Positions 52,905 through 62,122 of a stretch of DNA of 64,000 bases are shown here, piece after piece. The DNA lies in assembly GCF_902859855.1 (NCBI RefSeq), contig NZ_CADIKH010000011.1, forward strand, positions 124,001 to 188,000, in the 5' to 3' direction. The translations under genes were made by a program, and so were the position numbers. The notes under the pieces are model-generated. The model ran no database searches and had not been told where the DNA came from. It saw only the letters and a program-made list of their open reading frames with translations. Source of the DNA: Paraburkholderia humisilvae (GTDB lineage: Bacteria; Pseudomonadota; Gammaproteobacteria; Burkholderiales; Burkholderiaceae). Numbering within the stretch: the stretch's first letter is position 1; the number at the start of each line of letters is the position of its first letter.

Positions 52905-53249
52905 GGCCTACCCTCTGGAATTGAGTATGTGAGAAGAAGAGCAGCCGGGCGCCAAACAGGCTGCCCGTCTGATCCGAGTCGACCCAGTCTAGCGCACCTT
53001 TTAACCCAAGCCGTTTCGAATTTGACGACTTATTAGCGCGACACGCCGCGGATTTTGCACGTCCTAGATGCACGAAATGATGCAATGAACGTGGCGCCAG
53101 ATGGTCTGCGGCGCAACGTTTATTCGAAGCGGGAGCATCCATGGTTCGGCCGGGCATCGCGGGTGCGGCGGTGCGCAAACCGCTTCGAATGTTCTCCATT
53201 GCACCTCACCTGTTTCAAGGTTCGCCGATTGTTGCGTCCGGAATGGCCC
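52905..53249. other. Intergenic region between the dehydrogenase and the 2OG oxygenase
   Basis: About 345 bases. The frame of the oxygenase is open from 53055, but its first 65 codons look unlike protein. A 44-codon frame from ATG 53141 has a ribosome site (GGGAGC) but no recognisable product. The promoter of the leftward dehydrogenase probably lies near 52910-53040. Confidence 0.45.
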
Positions 53250-53867
53250 GTGCATGTCGATGCACGCATCGTTAAACCTTACTGCGCGATTGCAGACGAC
53301 ATCCATGAGCAAGGCTGGTCGGAGCAGCCTCATTTCCTGTCTTCGGCGTTGACGCACGCGCTTGAAGCGGAATGCAGGGCGCTGGCAGGCGCCGGTGCAC
53401 TGAATCCGGCGCAGATCGGTCGCGGTGCTGAGCGCGTGTGCAAGCCCGATGTGCGCGGCGATTGCATCCATTGGATCAAAGCCGGGCAATCGGCGGCTTG
53501 CGACGCGTATCTCGCGGAGATCGACGCATTGCGGCTCGCACTGAACCGGGAGCTATGCGCCGGGCTCGATGAATTCGAAGGGCACTTCGCATGGTACGCA
53601 CCGGGCACGTTCTACGTCCGGCATCGCGACCGGTTCCGCAACGACGACAGCCGCGTCATCACGGTGATCGCTTATCTGAACGATGCCTGGCAGACTGAGC
53701 AGGGCGGAGCGCTGCGACTGCATGCCGATGACGGCGGGGTGCGCGATATCGAGCCGGTGGGCGGGCGCGTGGTGGTGTTCCTGTCGGCGGATATCGAGCA
53801 CGAAGTGTTGCCTGCCACGCGCGATCGGATGTCGCTGGCCGGATGGTTCCGGCGGCGGCGCGCGTGA
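53250..53867 (+). CDS. 2-oxoglutarate/Fe(II)-dependent oxygenase (prolyl 4-hydroxylase type)
   Basis: A protein of about 205 residues with the double-stranded beta-helix oxygenase pattern. The iron ligands are His and Asp in VRHRDRF and a distal His in SADIEHEVLP; the 2-oxoglutarate salt-bridge Arg lies a little beyond. CIHWIKAGQSAACDAYLAEI, EFEGHFAWYAPGTFYV and RVITVIAYLNDAWQTEQGGA are typical of the SM-20/P4Hc group. The substrate, a protein or small molecule, is unknown. GTG 53250 is the best start: homology begins near it and CCGGAAT lies upstream. Confidence 0.82.
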   Translation: MHVDARIVKPYCAIADDIHEQGWSEQPHFLSSALTHALEAECRALAGAGALNPAQIGRGAERVCKPDVRGDCIHWIKAGQSAACDAYLAEIDALRLALNRELCAGLDEFEGHFAWYAPGTFYVRHRDRFRNDDSRVITVIAYLNDAWQTEQGGALRLHADDGGVRDIEPVGGRVVVFLSADIEHEVLPATRDRMSLAGWFRRRRA

Positions 53868-53883
53868 ACCCGGATGCGGACGA

Positions 53884-54300
53884 TCACGCCGTGCTTGCCG
53901 GCGCCTGAATCATCTTCCAGCCATTGCCCGCGGGATCGCGGAAGCCGGCGTCGACGCTGCCAAAGCGGTCGACTGGCTCCTGCGTGAATTCGACGCCGTT
54001 GGCCTTCAATTGAGCGTAACTCGCGCGGCAGTCGGCGACAGAGAGGACGAGAGGCGGCATCGCGCCCTTGGCGACCATCGCGCGCAGGGTTTGCGCGGTG
54101 CTTTCGTCATGGATCGGCGGGCCCGGTGCGAACAGCCCGAGCTGGAACGTGGGCTGGTCGGGATGCTGGACCGTCAGCCAGCGGTACGAACCGTTGCGCA
54201 CGTCCGTGTGAACGCGAAAGCCTAATTTGTCGACGTAAAACGCGAGCGCTTCGTCCTGATCGTCCACATACAAGCCCACCACACTGATACCCTGGTTCAT
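53884..54300 (-). CDS. VOC family protein
   Basis: A 138-residue glyoxalase-fold protein. The start MNQGISVVGLYVDDQDEALA is followed by FYVDKLGFRVHTDV, and VDRFGSVDAGFRDPAGNGWK supplies the second half with its metal-site region. Members bind a metal and act on small molecules or give resistance to some antibiotics; the function here is unknown. Its ATG overlaps the stop of the AraC gene (ATGA), so the two form a coupled operon with regulator first. Confidence 0.88.
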   Translation of the reverse strand: MNQGISVVGLYVDDQDEALAFYVDKLGFRVHTDVRNGSYRWLTVQHPDQPTFQLGLFAPGPPIHDESTAQTLRAMVAKGAMPPLVLSVADCRASYAQLKANGVEFTQEPVDRFGSVDAGFRDPAGNGWKMIQAPASTA

Positions 54301-54839
54301 GACACCTCCTCGGTTGATGGCGGGAATCTATCTTTGGCCACGCGGCGGCGCTTCTCCAAAACTGCGATCGTGAGGTCGGGGCGCTGTGCGGCTTTCAGCA
54401 CGCACGCCGGTACGCGGTCGAGTTGACGCACGTCGGTCCGGGCGTCGATGCGCATCGCGCCGGGGCTTCGGCCGGTGATGTCGCGGAAGATTCGGCCGAA
54501 GGTGCCAAGACTCTCCCAGCCGGTGGCGAAGGCAATGTCCGTGACGCTGAGCTCGGTGTCACGCAGCAGCGTCGTGGCCTGCTCGATGCGCCGCGTCAGC
54601 AGGTAGCGGTGCGGCGGGACGCCGAAAGCTCGCTTGAAGGAGCGTGCGAAATGGGCTTCGGAAACGCTACTGACCTCGGCCAGGCGCTTGACGGGCCAGG
54701 ACTCGTGCGACGCGGCGTCCATCCGATCTTTGGTGCGCAGCAGGCGGCGCAGCAGCGCGGGGTCCTGCAATATGTCGTCGCTGGTCGGTCGGAGAGACGA
54801 GGCGAACGGTTGCGCGTGACGGTTTTGGCGAGCGGGCAT
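54297..54839 (-). CDS. AraC family regulator, short form
   Basis: A 180-residue regulator consisting of little more than the AraC/XylS DNA-binding domain. The two HTHs are in VKRLAEVSSVSEAHFARSFK and ELSVTDIAFATGWESLGTFG, and RIFRDITGRSPG ends the domain. The N-terminal 50 residues are polar. ATG 54839 is used; the internal MDAASHESW Met is possible. It probably controls its own operon with the overlapping VOC gene. Confidence 0.87.
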   Translation of the reverse strand: MPARQNRHAQPFASSLRPTSDDILQDPALLRRLLRTKDRMDAASHESWPVKRLAEVSSVSEAHFARSFKRAFGVPPHRYLLTRRIEQATTLLRDTELSVTDIAFATGWESLGTFGRIFRDITGRSPGAMRIDARTDVRQLDRVPACVLKAAQRPDLTIAVLEKRRRVAKDRFPPSTEEVS

Positions 54840-54958
54840 AAGTTCGGAGGCGATCGGCGATGTGCACGTAGTTTACGCTCACTATTCGCTATCACTTCGG
54901 TGCGCATTGGCGCTCGCGTGAGAATGCCCGCCCGTCAGGTCCGTCGAGACAGTTCGAA

Positions 54959-55987
54959 TCACTGAGTCGCGAGCGATTTGTGCGCGATGTTTCCGCTCAC
55001 ATTGACGGCCCATTGCGAGCGGATTTTCGCCACGACCAGATCCGGAAGCGCGACGTAGTCCAGCGCATCGGCCGTCCCGCCACCATGGCTGAATGCCCAC
55101 TCAAAAAACCTCAGCGTGGCTTCGTCCTGGACCGGCTTGTCCGGCACGGCACGAAGCAGTACGTAGGTCGCGCCCATCACCGGCCATGCATCCTTGCCGG
55201 GCTGATTGGTGAGCAGATGGCCGAGCGACGCGGACCAGTCGGCGCTCGCCGCCGCTGCCTTGAACGCGGCCACGCTGGGCTGGACGACATAGCCCGCCGC
55301 GTTGGTCATGGCCGTGTACGTCAAGCGGTTCTGTTTTGTGAAGTCCCACGCGACAAAGCCGATCGCGCCGGGCAGATACCCGACGTACGTCGCGACGCCC
55401 TCATTTCCCTTGCCGCCGATGCCGAGCGGCCAGTGCACGCTGGTCCCTTCGCCGACCCTGCGTTTCCATTCCGGACTGACCTGTGCAAGATAGTGCGTCC
55501 AGATGAGCGTCGTGCCCGAGCCGTCCTGGCGACGCACCACGGCGATCGGGTAGTTCGGCATCTTGATCTTTGGGTTCAGCCGCGCGATGGCGGGGTCATC
55601 CCAGAACAGGATCTTGCCGAGAAAGATGTCCGCGATGACCTGCCCCGTCAGCATGACCTCGCCGGACTTGATACCCGGAAGGTTCACGACCGGCACCACG
55701 CCGCCGATCGCGGTCGGAAATTGCCGCAGGCCGTTGCTAGTCAATTGATCGTCGGTGAGCGGCGCGTCCGATCCGGCGAAGTCGACCTGATGCGCGATGA
55801 TCTGCTTGAGTCCGTCAGTCGATCCAGTGCCGCGGTATATCACTTTGCTTCCGCCAGACTTTTGATAGTCGGCCGCCCATCGCATGTAGAGAGGGGCGGC
55901 GAACGTGCTGCCCGCTCCGGTGATGTCGGCGGCGTAGGACGTGGCTGCGCAAAGAAAACCCGGCAGAGCAGCGAGGATGGTGCGCAT
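54959..55987 (-). CDS. pstS: Phosphate ABC transporter substrate-binding protein PstS (second orphan copy)
   Basis: A 342-residue periplasmic protein, the paralogue of the one at 44756. The signal peptide MRTILAALPGFLCAATSYA is followed by [20 protein letters not shown]. The phosphate-contact regions match: [26 protein letters not shown] and VVRRQDGSGTTLIWTHYLAQ. Again no pstCAB genes are linked. The start is ATG 55987; the frame also opens at 56035 with a longer basic leader (MPMSRTIQRRETFVRA), which is possible. Confidence 0.92.
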   Translation of the reverse strand: MRTILAALPGFLCAATSYAADITGAGSTFAAPLYMRWAADYQKSGGSKVIYRGTGSTDGLKQIIAHQVDFAGSDAPLTDDQLTSNGLRQFPTAIGGVVPVVNLPGIKSGEVMLTGQVIADIFLGKILFWDDPAIARLNPKIKMPNYPIAVVRRQDGSGTTLIWTHYLAQVSPEWKRRVGEGTSVHWPLGIGGKGNEGVATYVGYLPGAIGFVAWDFTKQNRLTYTAMTNAAGYVVQPSVAAFKAAAASADWSASLGHLLTNQPGKDAWPVMGATYVLLRAVPDKPVQDEATLRFFEWAFSHGGGTADALDYVALPDLVVAKIRSQWAVNVSGNIAHKSLATQ

Positions 55988-56231
55988 TGCTCTCACGAAT
56001 GTCTCCCGTCGTTGGATGGTCCGGGACATCGGCATACGGCCAATTACAGGACGGTGACAGACGGAATTCCAATTGAATCGTGCTATTGAACGCCGGGGAG
56101 GCGCTGCAATGCGGCCTTTCGCGCGAACGATGAGCGAGCCTTCGTTCCGTGCACGCAGGGTTGCCTGTGCTCCCGTGCCGCTTGACGAGCAAGCCTACGC
56201 ACGTGCGCCCATCGTCGGCGAGGCTGCCGCT

Positions 56232-58634
56232 TCAGATCACCTGCACCTCGCTGACCATGCGCCAATCGCGTTCGAGCGTGCGCGTCGCGACACCCGTCAC
56301 GTTCAGCGTCGCGTTCAGGTGGATGTCGCGGCTTGAACTTCCAATCATCAACTCGAACTCGCCCGGCTCGACGATGCGCTCGCCGCGGGCGTCCGTGAAG
56401 TTGAGCATGTCGACGGGCAGGCGCACGCGCAAGCGCACCTTCGCGTGCGGTTCGACACTCACGCGCGCGAAGGTCTTGAGCTCCTTCACGGGGCGCGACG
56501 TCGACGCGAGACGGTCGCGCAGATACACCTGCACGACTTCGTCGCCACGGCGCGGTCCGATGTTCTCGACGGTGAAGCTGAACTCGAAGACGCCATCCTC
56601 GATCGGCGCTTCTGGTGACGCGAGTGCCAGCTCGCCATACGCGAACCGCGTATACGTGAGCCCGAATCCGAACGGATAGCGCGAGCCGAAGTGCCAGGCG
56701 ACCGGCGTGCCGGCGCTCTTCAGGCGGTGATTGTAGACGTAGGGTACCGCGCCCGCGCTGGTCGGCACCGACAACGGCAGACGCCCACTGAAGCCGGCAC
56801 GCCCGGTCAGCAGTTCGGCCAGCGCTGCGCCGCCCTTTTCGCCAGGCGCGAAGGCCATCACCTGCGCGGCGACCTGTTCCTCCTGGCCTGCGAGGTTATA
56901 TGGGCGGCCGCCCGTCATCACGACGACGGTCGGTGTGCCGGTGGCGATCACCGCGTACACGAGCGCCTGCTGCACGCCCGGCAACGCGAGACTGTCAGTG
57001 TCCGAGCCCTCGCCGACCGTTCCCGACTGGAACAGGCCGGCGAGGTCTCCGACGAAAACGATCGCCACGTCCGCGTCGCGCGCGGCCTGCGCCGCGGCCG
57101 CGATGCGGGACGTGTCCATGCTGACGAGTGCGTCGCGACTATTCAGATCGCGCGTGTCGAGCGCGACGTCGCCCGGGAACACCGGCGCTCCCGCGCGCCG
57201 TTCCTCGATGATGTCGCAGCCCTTCTCATAGACCACTTGCGCGTCGCCGAGCGCATCACGCAGTGCTTTCAGCGGCGTCGCCATCGACGAATCCGACTGC
57301 TCGCCGCTATTGATGAGGTGCACGGGGAAGCTATAGCCCGCGAGCAAAGCAAGCGGGTCATCCGCGGTGGGCCCGAGCACCGCGATCTTCTGCTTGCGGT
57401 CGACGGCAAGCGGAAGCACACCGTCATTGCGCAGCAGCACCGCCGACTGGAGCGCCACTTCGTGCGCCAGTTCGATGGCCGCTTCGCTGCGCAAATCGAC
57501 GCGCTCCGGGTCGGCATAAGGATGCTCGAAGAGGCCAATGTCGAACTTCACACGCAACACGCGTGTCACCGCCGCATCGATCGTCGCCTCGCTGATCTCG
57601 CCTCGCGCCAGCGCGTCCTTGAGGTGCCGCGCGCATTCGTGGCCCGGCAGTTCGACGTCGAGCCCGGCATTGAACGACTGAGCCGCAGCCGCGGCGGCGT
57701 CGCGCGCGACGCCGTGATGCGTGTACAGCAGGTTCACCGCGGCGTAGTCGGCCACGACGAGTCCGTCAAAGCCCCATTTCTCGCGCAGCACGCGTTGCAG
57801 CAGGTCGCGATTCGAATGGCACGGCACGCCGTCGATGTCGTGATAGGCCGGCATGACCGAACCGGCATGCGCGAGTTTCACCGCCATCTCGAACGGCAGC
57901 ATGTAGGTATCGTTGAGTTCGCGAGGTCCGACGTGGACCGGCGCGTGATTGCGCGCGCCTTCGCTCGCTGAATGCGCGACGAAGTGCTTCAGCGTGGCGA
58001 GCACGTCGCGGCGTTTGCCTTGCAAGCCTGTCACGAAGCTGCACGCCATTACGCCGACCAGATACGGGTCTTCGCCGAATGTTTCTTCGGTGCGGCCCCA
58101 GCGCGGATCGCGCGACACGTCGAGCACTGGCGCGAGACCCTGATGACAGCCGATCGAGCGAGCCTGCTCGCCGATCATTCGGCCCACGCGGGCGATCAGA
58201 TCCGGGTTCCACGTTGCCGCGTAGTTGAGCGGCGAGGGAAAAAGTGTCGCGTCCTTGATCATCAGACCGACCAGACACTCCTCGTGCGCCATCACCGGGA
58301 TGCCAAGACGCGTGCCCTCGACCATCTGCCGCTGCAACGCGTTGAGTGCCCACACACCTTCCTTCGGGTCTACCGAGTGAGTACCGAGCGGGCGCGTGAC
58401 CTGGCCCAGGCCATGGCGCAGCAGCGTGTCCAGCGGCACATCGGTGTCACGCTGCGCGAAGTCCTCGGTACGCCATTGATGGCGGCCGTCGACGGCGAGC
58501 TTCAGCCAGACCGCGTGCAACTGGGCAATCTTCTCGTCGATCGTCATGCGCGCGAGCAGATCCGCCACGCGCGCGCCAGTTGGTGCGTCGGCCTTGCGGT
58601 AGAGCGGAACCTCGCGGGTGTCTTCAAGCGCCAT
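56232..58634 (-). CDS. Glycoside hydrolase family 3 beta-glucosidase/xylosidase
   Basis: An 800-residue enzyme. The N-terminal TIM-barrel domain has GIPVMAHEECLVG, LAPVLDVSRDPRWGRTEETF and the nucleophile Asp in GLVVADYAAVNLLY. The second alpha/beta domain holds GEGSDTDSLALPG near the acid/base Glu. The C-terminal fibronectin-like domain has GPRRGDEVVQVYLRDRLAS. It lacks a signal peptide, so it splits imported oligosaccharides in the cytoplasm, releasing terminal glucose or xylose. The histidine-rich start of the barrel (HHGVARD) is unusual but not diagnostic. It is the last gene of the ABC operon that starts at 61819. Confidence 0.93.
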   Translation of the reverse strand: MALEDTREVPLYRKADAPTGARVADLLARMTIDEKIAQLHAVWLKLAVDGRHQWRTEDFAQRDTDVPLDTLLRHGLGQVTRPLGTHSVDPKEGVWALNALQRQMVEGTRLGIPVMAHEECLVGLMIKDATLFPSPLNYAATWNPDLIARVGRMIGEQARSIGCHQGLAPVLDVSRDPRWGRTEETFGEDPYLVGVMACSFVTGLQGKRRDVLATLKHFVAHSASEGARNHAPVHVGPRELNDTYMLPFEMAVKLAHAGSVMPAYHDIDGVPCHSNRDLLQRVLREKWGFDGLVVADYAAVNLLYTHHGVARDAAAAAAQSFNAGLDVELPGHECARHLKDALARGEISEATIDAAVTRVLRVKFDIGLFEHPYADPERVDLRSEAAIELAHEVALQSAVLLRNDGVLPLAVDRKQKIAVLGPTADDPLALLAGYSFPVHLINSGEQSDSSMATPLKALRDALGDAQVVYEKGCDIIEERRAGAPVFPGDVALDTRDLNSRDALVSMDTSRIAAAAQAARDADVAIVFVGDLAGLFQSGTVGEGSDTDSLALPGVQQALVYAVIATGTPTVVVMTGGRPYNLAGQEEQVAAQVMAFAPGEKGGAALAELLTGRAGFSGRLPLSVPTSAGAVPYVYNHRLKSAGTPVAWHFGSRYPFGFGLTYTRFAYGELALASPEAPIEDGVFEFSFTVENIGPRRGDEVVQVYLRDRLASTSRPVKELKTFARVSVEPHAKVRLRVRLPVDMLNFTDARGERIVEPGEFELMIGSSSRDIHLNATLNVTGVATRTLERDWRMVSEVQVI

Positions 58635-58695
58635 CCATTTACTCCTGACCGTTTTGCTGGCTACTACGTGGCAATTGCGTGGCTATGACGTGGCG

Positions 58696-59517
58696 TCAGC
58701 CCTTGATCGAACCGGCCATCATCCCTTTGATTACGCGCTCCTGACCGAACGCATAGGCCGCGATCAGCGGCAGCGACGTGAGCGTGACCACCGCGAGCAT
58801 CGCCGGCACATTCGACGAGTATTGCCCCTGGAAGTCCCACACCGCGAGCGGCAGCGTGCGGTGCTCAGGCGTCGAGGTCAGCATGTACGCGAAGATGAAC
58901 TCGTTCCACAGCGCGATGCCGTTATAGATCGCGACGGTGGCGAGCCCCGGCGTCGAAAGCGGGAAAAAGATGCGCCAGAAAATGCGGAACGGACCGGCCC
59001 CATCCAGTTGCGCAGCCTCTTCGAGCTCGCGCGGAATCTGCCGCATGAACTCGGTGAGAATAAAGATCGAGACCGGCAGGCTCAGTGCGACATACGGGCC
59101 GAGCAGCGCAAACTGCGTGTCGTAAATGCCGAGGTTGCGCGTGAGCAGATAGATCGGCACGAGTGTCGCGTGCAGCGGGACGATCATGCCCGCGACGATG
59201 ATCGCAAAGAGCGTCTTGTTCAACGAGAAACGCATGCGGGCGAACGCAAACGCGGCCATTGCGCTGACCACTACGATCAGCGCGACCGACACCCCGACGA
59301 CGAATACGCTGTTGCGGAAATACGTGAAGTATGGCCCCTGGAGGACGGCCACATAGTTGCCGAAATAAATGTGCTCGGGCAGCGCCCATACCGACGATGA
59401 AAACGATTCGTCGAGCGTCTTCAGGCTGGTGACGACCACGAAGAGGAACGGCAGCGTCGTGACAGCGAGCCAGATCAGCGCGAGGAGTGGGGTGCCGATT
59501 CGAAGATTCAACTTCAT
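58696..59517 (-). CDS. Carbohydrate ABC transporter permease (MalG type)
   Basis: A 273-residue CUT1 permease with six predicted helices (first at [20 protein letters not shown]). The EAA loop that meets the ATPase reads [20 protein letters not shown], then [20 protein letters not shown] and [13 protein letters not shown]. It follows the MalF-type gene by 3 bases and precedes the GH3 gene, so it belongs to the oligosaccharide operon. No ATPase gene is adjacent. Confidence 0.93.
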   Translation of the reverse strand: MKLNLRIGTPLLALIWLAVTTLPFLFVVVTSLKTLDESFSSSVWALPEHIYFGNYVAVLQGPYFTYFRNSVFVVGVSVALIVVVSAMAAFAFARMRFSLNKTLFAIIVAGMIVPLHATLVPIYLLTRNLGIYDTQFALLGPYVALSLPVSIFILTEFMRQIPRELEEAAQLDGAGPFRIFWRIFFPLSTPGLATVAIYNGIALWNEFIFAYMLTSTPEHRTLPLAVWDFQGQYSSNVPAMLAVVTLTSLPLIAAYAFGQERVIKGMMAGSIKG

Positions 59518-59520
59518 CGC

Positions 59521-60477
59521 CTAGACCTCGGTCGCGTAACGTCGAGTGAAGCGCAGCGACACCGCCGCGACCGCGCAGACGATGATGAACATCGCTGAGC
59601 CGATGGTGCTCCCGTAGCCGAGTTGGAATGAACTGAACACCGAGCGGTACATATACGTGGCCATGAGCTCTGACGAGCCTTCGGGGCCGCCGCCCGTCAT
59701 CACATAGATCAGGTCGAAGTAACGCAGTGAACCGAGCACGGCAAGCAGGACGGCCGTACGCACCGTGCCTTGCAAGTGCGGCAGCTTGATGCGCCAGAAG
59801 ATGACCCATTCGGACGCGCCTTCGAGTCGCGCGGCCTCGTTGACCTCGACGGGCATTGAAGAAAGGCCCGCGAGAAACAGGATCATGTAGAACGGAACGT
59901 TCTGCCAGCAGATTACGGCGATCGTCGACGCTAGCGAAAGATGCGGATCGCCGAGCCAGTCCTGCGCGAGCGCGCCGAGGCCCGTGGCACGCAGCGCCGC
60001 GTTGAGCGGGCCAAAGTTCGGATCGTAGATATTCTTGAACAGCACGCCGATTGCGACGCTCGACATCAGAAGCGGCAGGAAGTAGAGCACCTTCAGCACG
60101 CGCGACCCGCGGCCGGCTTTTTCGAGCAGCACGGCGAGAGCCAGCGCGATCGGCAATTCGACAATGACCGACGTGACCGCAAGCATCACGTTGTTCAGCA
60201 GCGACTGCCAGAAGACACCGTCGTGCGCGAGATGCACCCAGTTCGACAGTCCGACGAAGCGGGCGTTGCTGCCGAGACCATTCCAGTCGAGCAGCGAAAG
60301 ACGCATGCTCGAGACGAGCGGATAGAGCAGAAAGACGGCGAGCAGCAACCCGGCAGGTGCGAGGAACGCGGCCGCGACCAGCGTCTGCGACGGGGCGCGC
60401 AGTCGGCGTCGGCGTTCGGATGCGGCGGAGAGCGCGATATTCACGAGCGTGTTTGCCGGCTGGCGCCTGAATCGCAC
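59521..60477 (-). CDS. Carbohydrate ABC transporter permease (MalF type)
   Basis: A 318-residue CUT1 permease. [20 protein letters not shown] is the first helix, and the EAA loop is [20 protein letters not shown] followed by [40 protein letters not shown] ends it. The basic leader (about 30 residues with RRRRLRA) is longer than usual. GTG 60477 is the frame start but has no ribosome site, so the true start may be a little downstream. It pairs with the MalG-type permease 3 bases away. Confidence 0.9.
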   Translation of the reverse strand: MRFRRQPANTLVNIALSAASERRRRLRAPSQTLVAAAFLAPAGLLLAVFLLYPLVSSMRLSLLDWNGLGSNARFVGLSNWVHLAHDGVFWQSLLNNVMLAVTSVIVELPIALALAVLLEKAGRGSRVLKVLYFLPLLMSSVAIGVLFKNIYDPNFGPLNAALRATGLGALAQDWLGDPHLSLASTIAVICWQNVPFYMILFLAGLSSMPVEVNEAARLEGASEWVIFWRIKLPHLQGTVRTAVLLAVLGSLRYFDLIYVMTGGGPEGSSELMATYMYRSVFSSFQLGYGSTIGSAMFIIVCAVAAVSLRFTRRYATEV

Positions 60478-60529
60478 GGCGATAATGTGCGATCAGACAC
60501 CAGCGGGACTGTGCTGTTAGAGAGTGCGA

Positions 60530-61819
60530 TTAACCGCCTGCCTTCGCGGCGGCTTCCATTTTCTCGGCGGCAGCCTCAGGGGTCAGCGACAGGCCGAACA
60601 GCGCCTGCGTGGTGTCCTTGTGAAGCTCGCCGAGACGCGGCGGTAGAGCCTGGTCGTACCAGAGCTGCACATTCGGCGCATCCACGATCAGGCTCTGCAG
60701 ACGCTTGAGGAATGGATCGTCGATCGCGACGTTTTTGACCGGCGGAACCTTGCGGTCACCGACGCGCGCGTGCATCGCAGTGTCGTCGGTCAGCGACTGG
60801 ATCAGCTTGAACGCGGCTTCCGGGTACTTGCATTCGGTCGAGATACTCAGGAAGCCGTCGCCCACCGTGCCGATCACATCACGCGGATCGCCTTTGCCGC
60901 CGGGCACGCTCGGGAACGGGAAAAAATCGAGCTTCTTCGAGAACGCGGGGTTTTCGTTCTGGATCGTCGACGCTTCCCAGCCGCCCATCAGTTCCATCGC
61001 CGCGCGACCGGAGTACAGAAGGCGTCGCGACGCGCCGACGTCATAGTCCAGACCGTTGAAGCCTTGTGCGAACGCGCCGGCCTTCACCAGCTCCTGGATG
61101 TGCTTGCCCGCCTCGACGAATGCCGGATCGTCGAAGCCCTTGCCATTGCCTTCGAGCGCGGCACGCACAACGTCCGGGCCGCCGATGCGATCGACGAGAT
61201 ACATGTAGTACATCGAACCTGTCCACTTGTTCTTGTTCGCAAGGGCGAATGGCGCGATGCCGTGCGAGGTCAGCACCTGTACCACATGCATCAGCTCGGG
61301 CCAGGTCGCGGGTGGCTTGAGGCCGTACTGCTGGAAAATGTCCTTGTTATAGAAGATCACTGCGGCGGACGCGTTTTCGGCCGCAACGCCGTAGGTCTTG
61401 CCGTCGAACGTCACCGCCTTCCACGACGAAGGCAGGAAGCGGTCCCGATATGCCGGGTCCTTCTGCAAATAAGGCGTGAGATCGACAATCTGACCGGCCT
61501 TGACATATTCATTCAATGTCCCGCCGCCCCACGATTCGAACACGCACGGCGGCTGACCCGCGCCGAACGCGACTTTCAGCTTGGTCTTGTACGCATCGTT
61601 CAGGATGTGCGAATTCTCGACCTTGTAACCGGGGTTCTTCTGCTCGAAGCGATCGGATGCATCGCGCAGGATCTTGCTCGATAGCGCGTTGGTCTGCTGG
61701 TCCCACGCGGTGATCACCTTCGCGTCCTGCGCGTAGGCGGCGCCTGCTGTCGTGATGCCGATTGTCAGCAATGAATACAGTGCCGCACCCATCACCTTCG
61801 ATACCGCCGAGTACGCCAT
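60530..61819 (-). CDS. Extracellular solute-binding protein, family 1 (oligosaccharide)
   Basis: A 429-residue periplasmic protein. The signal peptide ends near residue 30 ([18 protein letters not shown], then [13 protein letters not shown]). The fold elements are [60 protein letters not shown] and [16 protein letters not shown]. It feeds the two permeases downstream. As the GH3 enzyme is in the same operon, the ligand is likely a beta-linked di- or oligosaccharide (inference). It is divergent from the LacI gene at 62123. Confidence 0.93.
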   Translation of the reverse strand: MAYSAVSKVMGAALYSLLTIGITTAGAAYAQDAKVITAWDQQTNALSSKILRDASDRFEQKNPGYKVENSHILNDAYKTKLKVAFGAGQPPCVFESWGGGTLNEYVKAGQIVDLTPYLQKDPAYRDRFLPSSWKAVTFDGKTYGVAAENASAAVIFYNKDIFQQYGLKPPATWPELMHVVQVLTSHGIAPFALANKNKWTGSMYYMYLVDRIGGPDVVRAALEGNGKGFDDPAFVEAGKHIQELVKAGAFAQGFNGLDYDVGASRRLLYSGRAAMELMGGWEASTIQNENPAFSKKLDFFPFPSVPGGKGDPRDVIGTVGDGFLSISTECKYPEAAFKLIQSLTDDTAMHARVGDRKVPPVKNVAIDDPFLKRLQSLIVDAPNVQLWYDQALPPRLGELHKDTTQALFGLSLTPEAAAEKMEAAAKAGG

Positions 61820-61865
61820 CTCGAAGTCTCCGGTCGTTAGAGTTCTTGGTGAACTACGTTAGCCT

Positions 61866-61880
61866 TAACGTTAGCGATGG
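61866..61880. promoter_or_regulatory. LacI operator half-matching copy near the binding-protein start
   Basis: TAACGTTAGCGATGG lies 47 bases before the binding-protein ATG. It shares CGTTAGCGAT with the fuller site at 62057-62074. Confidence 0.6.
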
Positions 61881-62056
61881 TAGTAACGCCACCGATTGGT
61901 CGCCAGATGAGGTTAACCCTCGGGCATGTGACGAGCGCAATACGCAATCGGCATATTGCGTTGCCGTACTTACCGGAAGCGGCTATCGATGTGGATTCGC
62001 GGCGCAGGGAAGTCCTGATTGCGACTTTTAATGATTCATCTAGAATCAACGTCGGT

Positions 62057-62074
62057 TAACGTTATCGCTAACGG
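62057..62074. promoter_or_regulatory. LacI operator in the divergent promoter of the oligosaccharide operon
   Basis: TAACGTTATCGCTAACGG contains CGTTATCGCTAACG, a perfect CGTTA-N4-TAACG palindrome of LacI type. It lies 49 bases before the LacI ATG. With the half-matching copy at 61866 it could loop the intergenic region. Confidence 0.7.
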
Positions 62075-62122
62075 CGCAGTTCGCCGTGCAGCCATTTACT
62101 TTCATAACAAGCTCGTTACCGC

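Noticed and set aside
53141..53275. 44-codon frame with a ribosome site before the oxygenase
   Set aside because: No recognisable product and it overlaps the likely start of the oxygenase in another frame; could be a leader peptide but nothing supports that.
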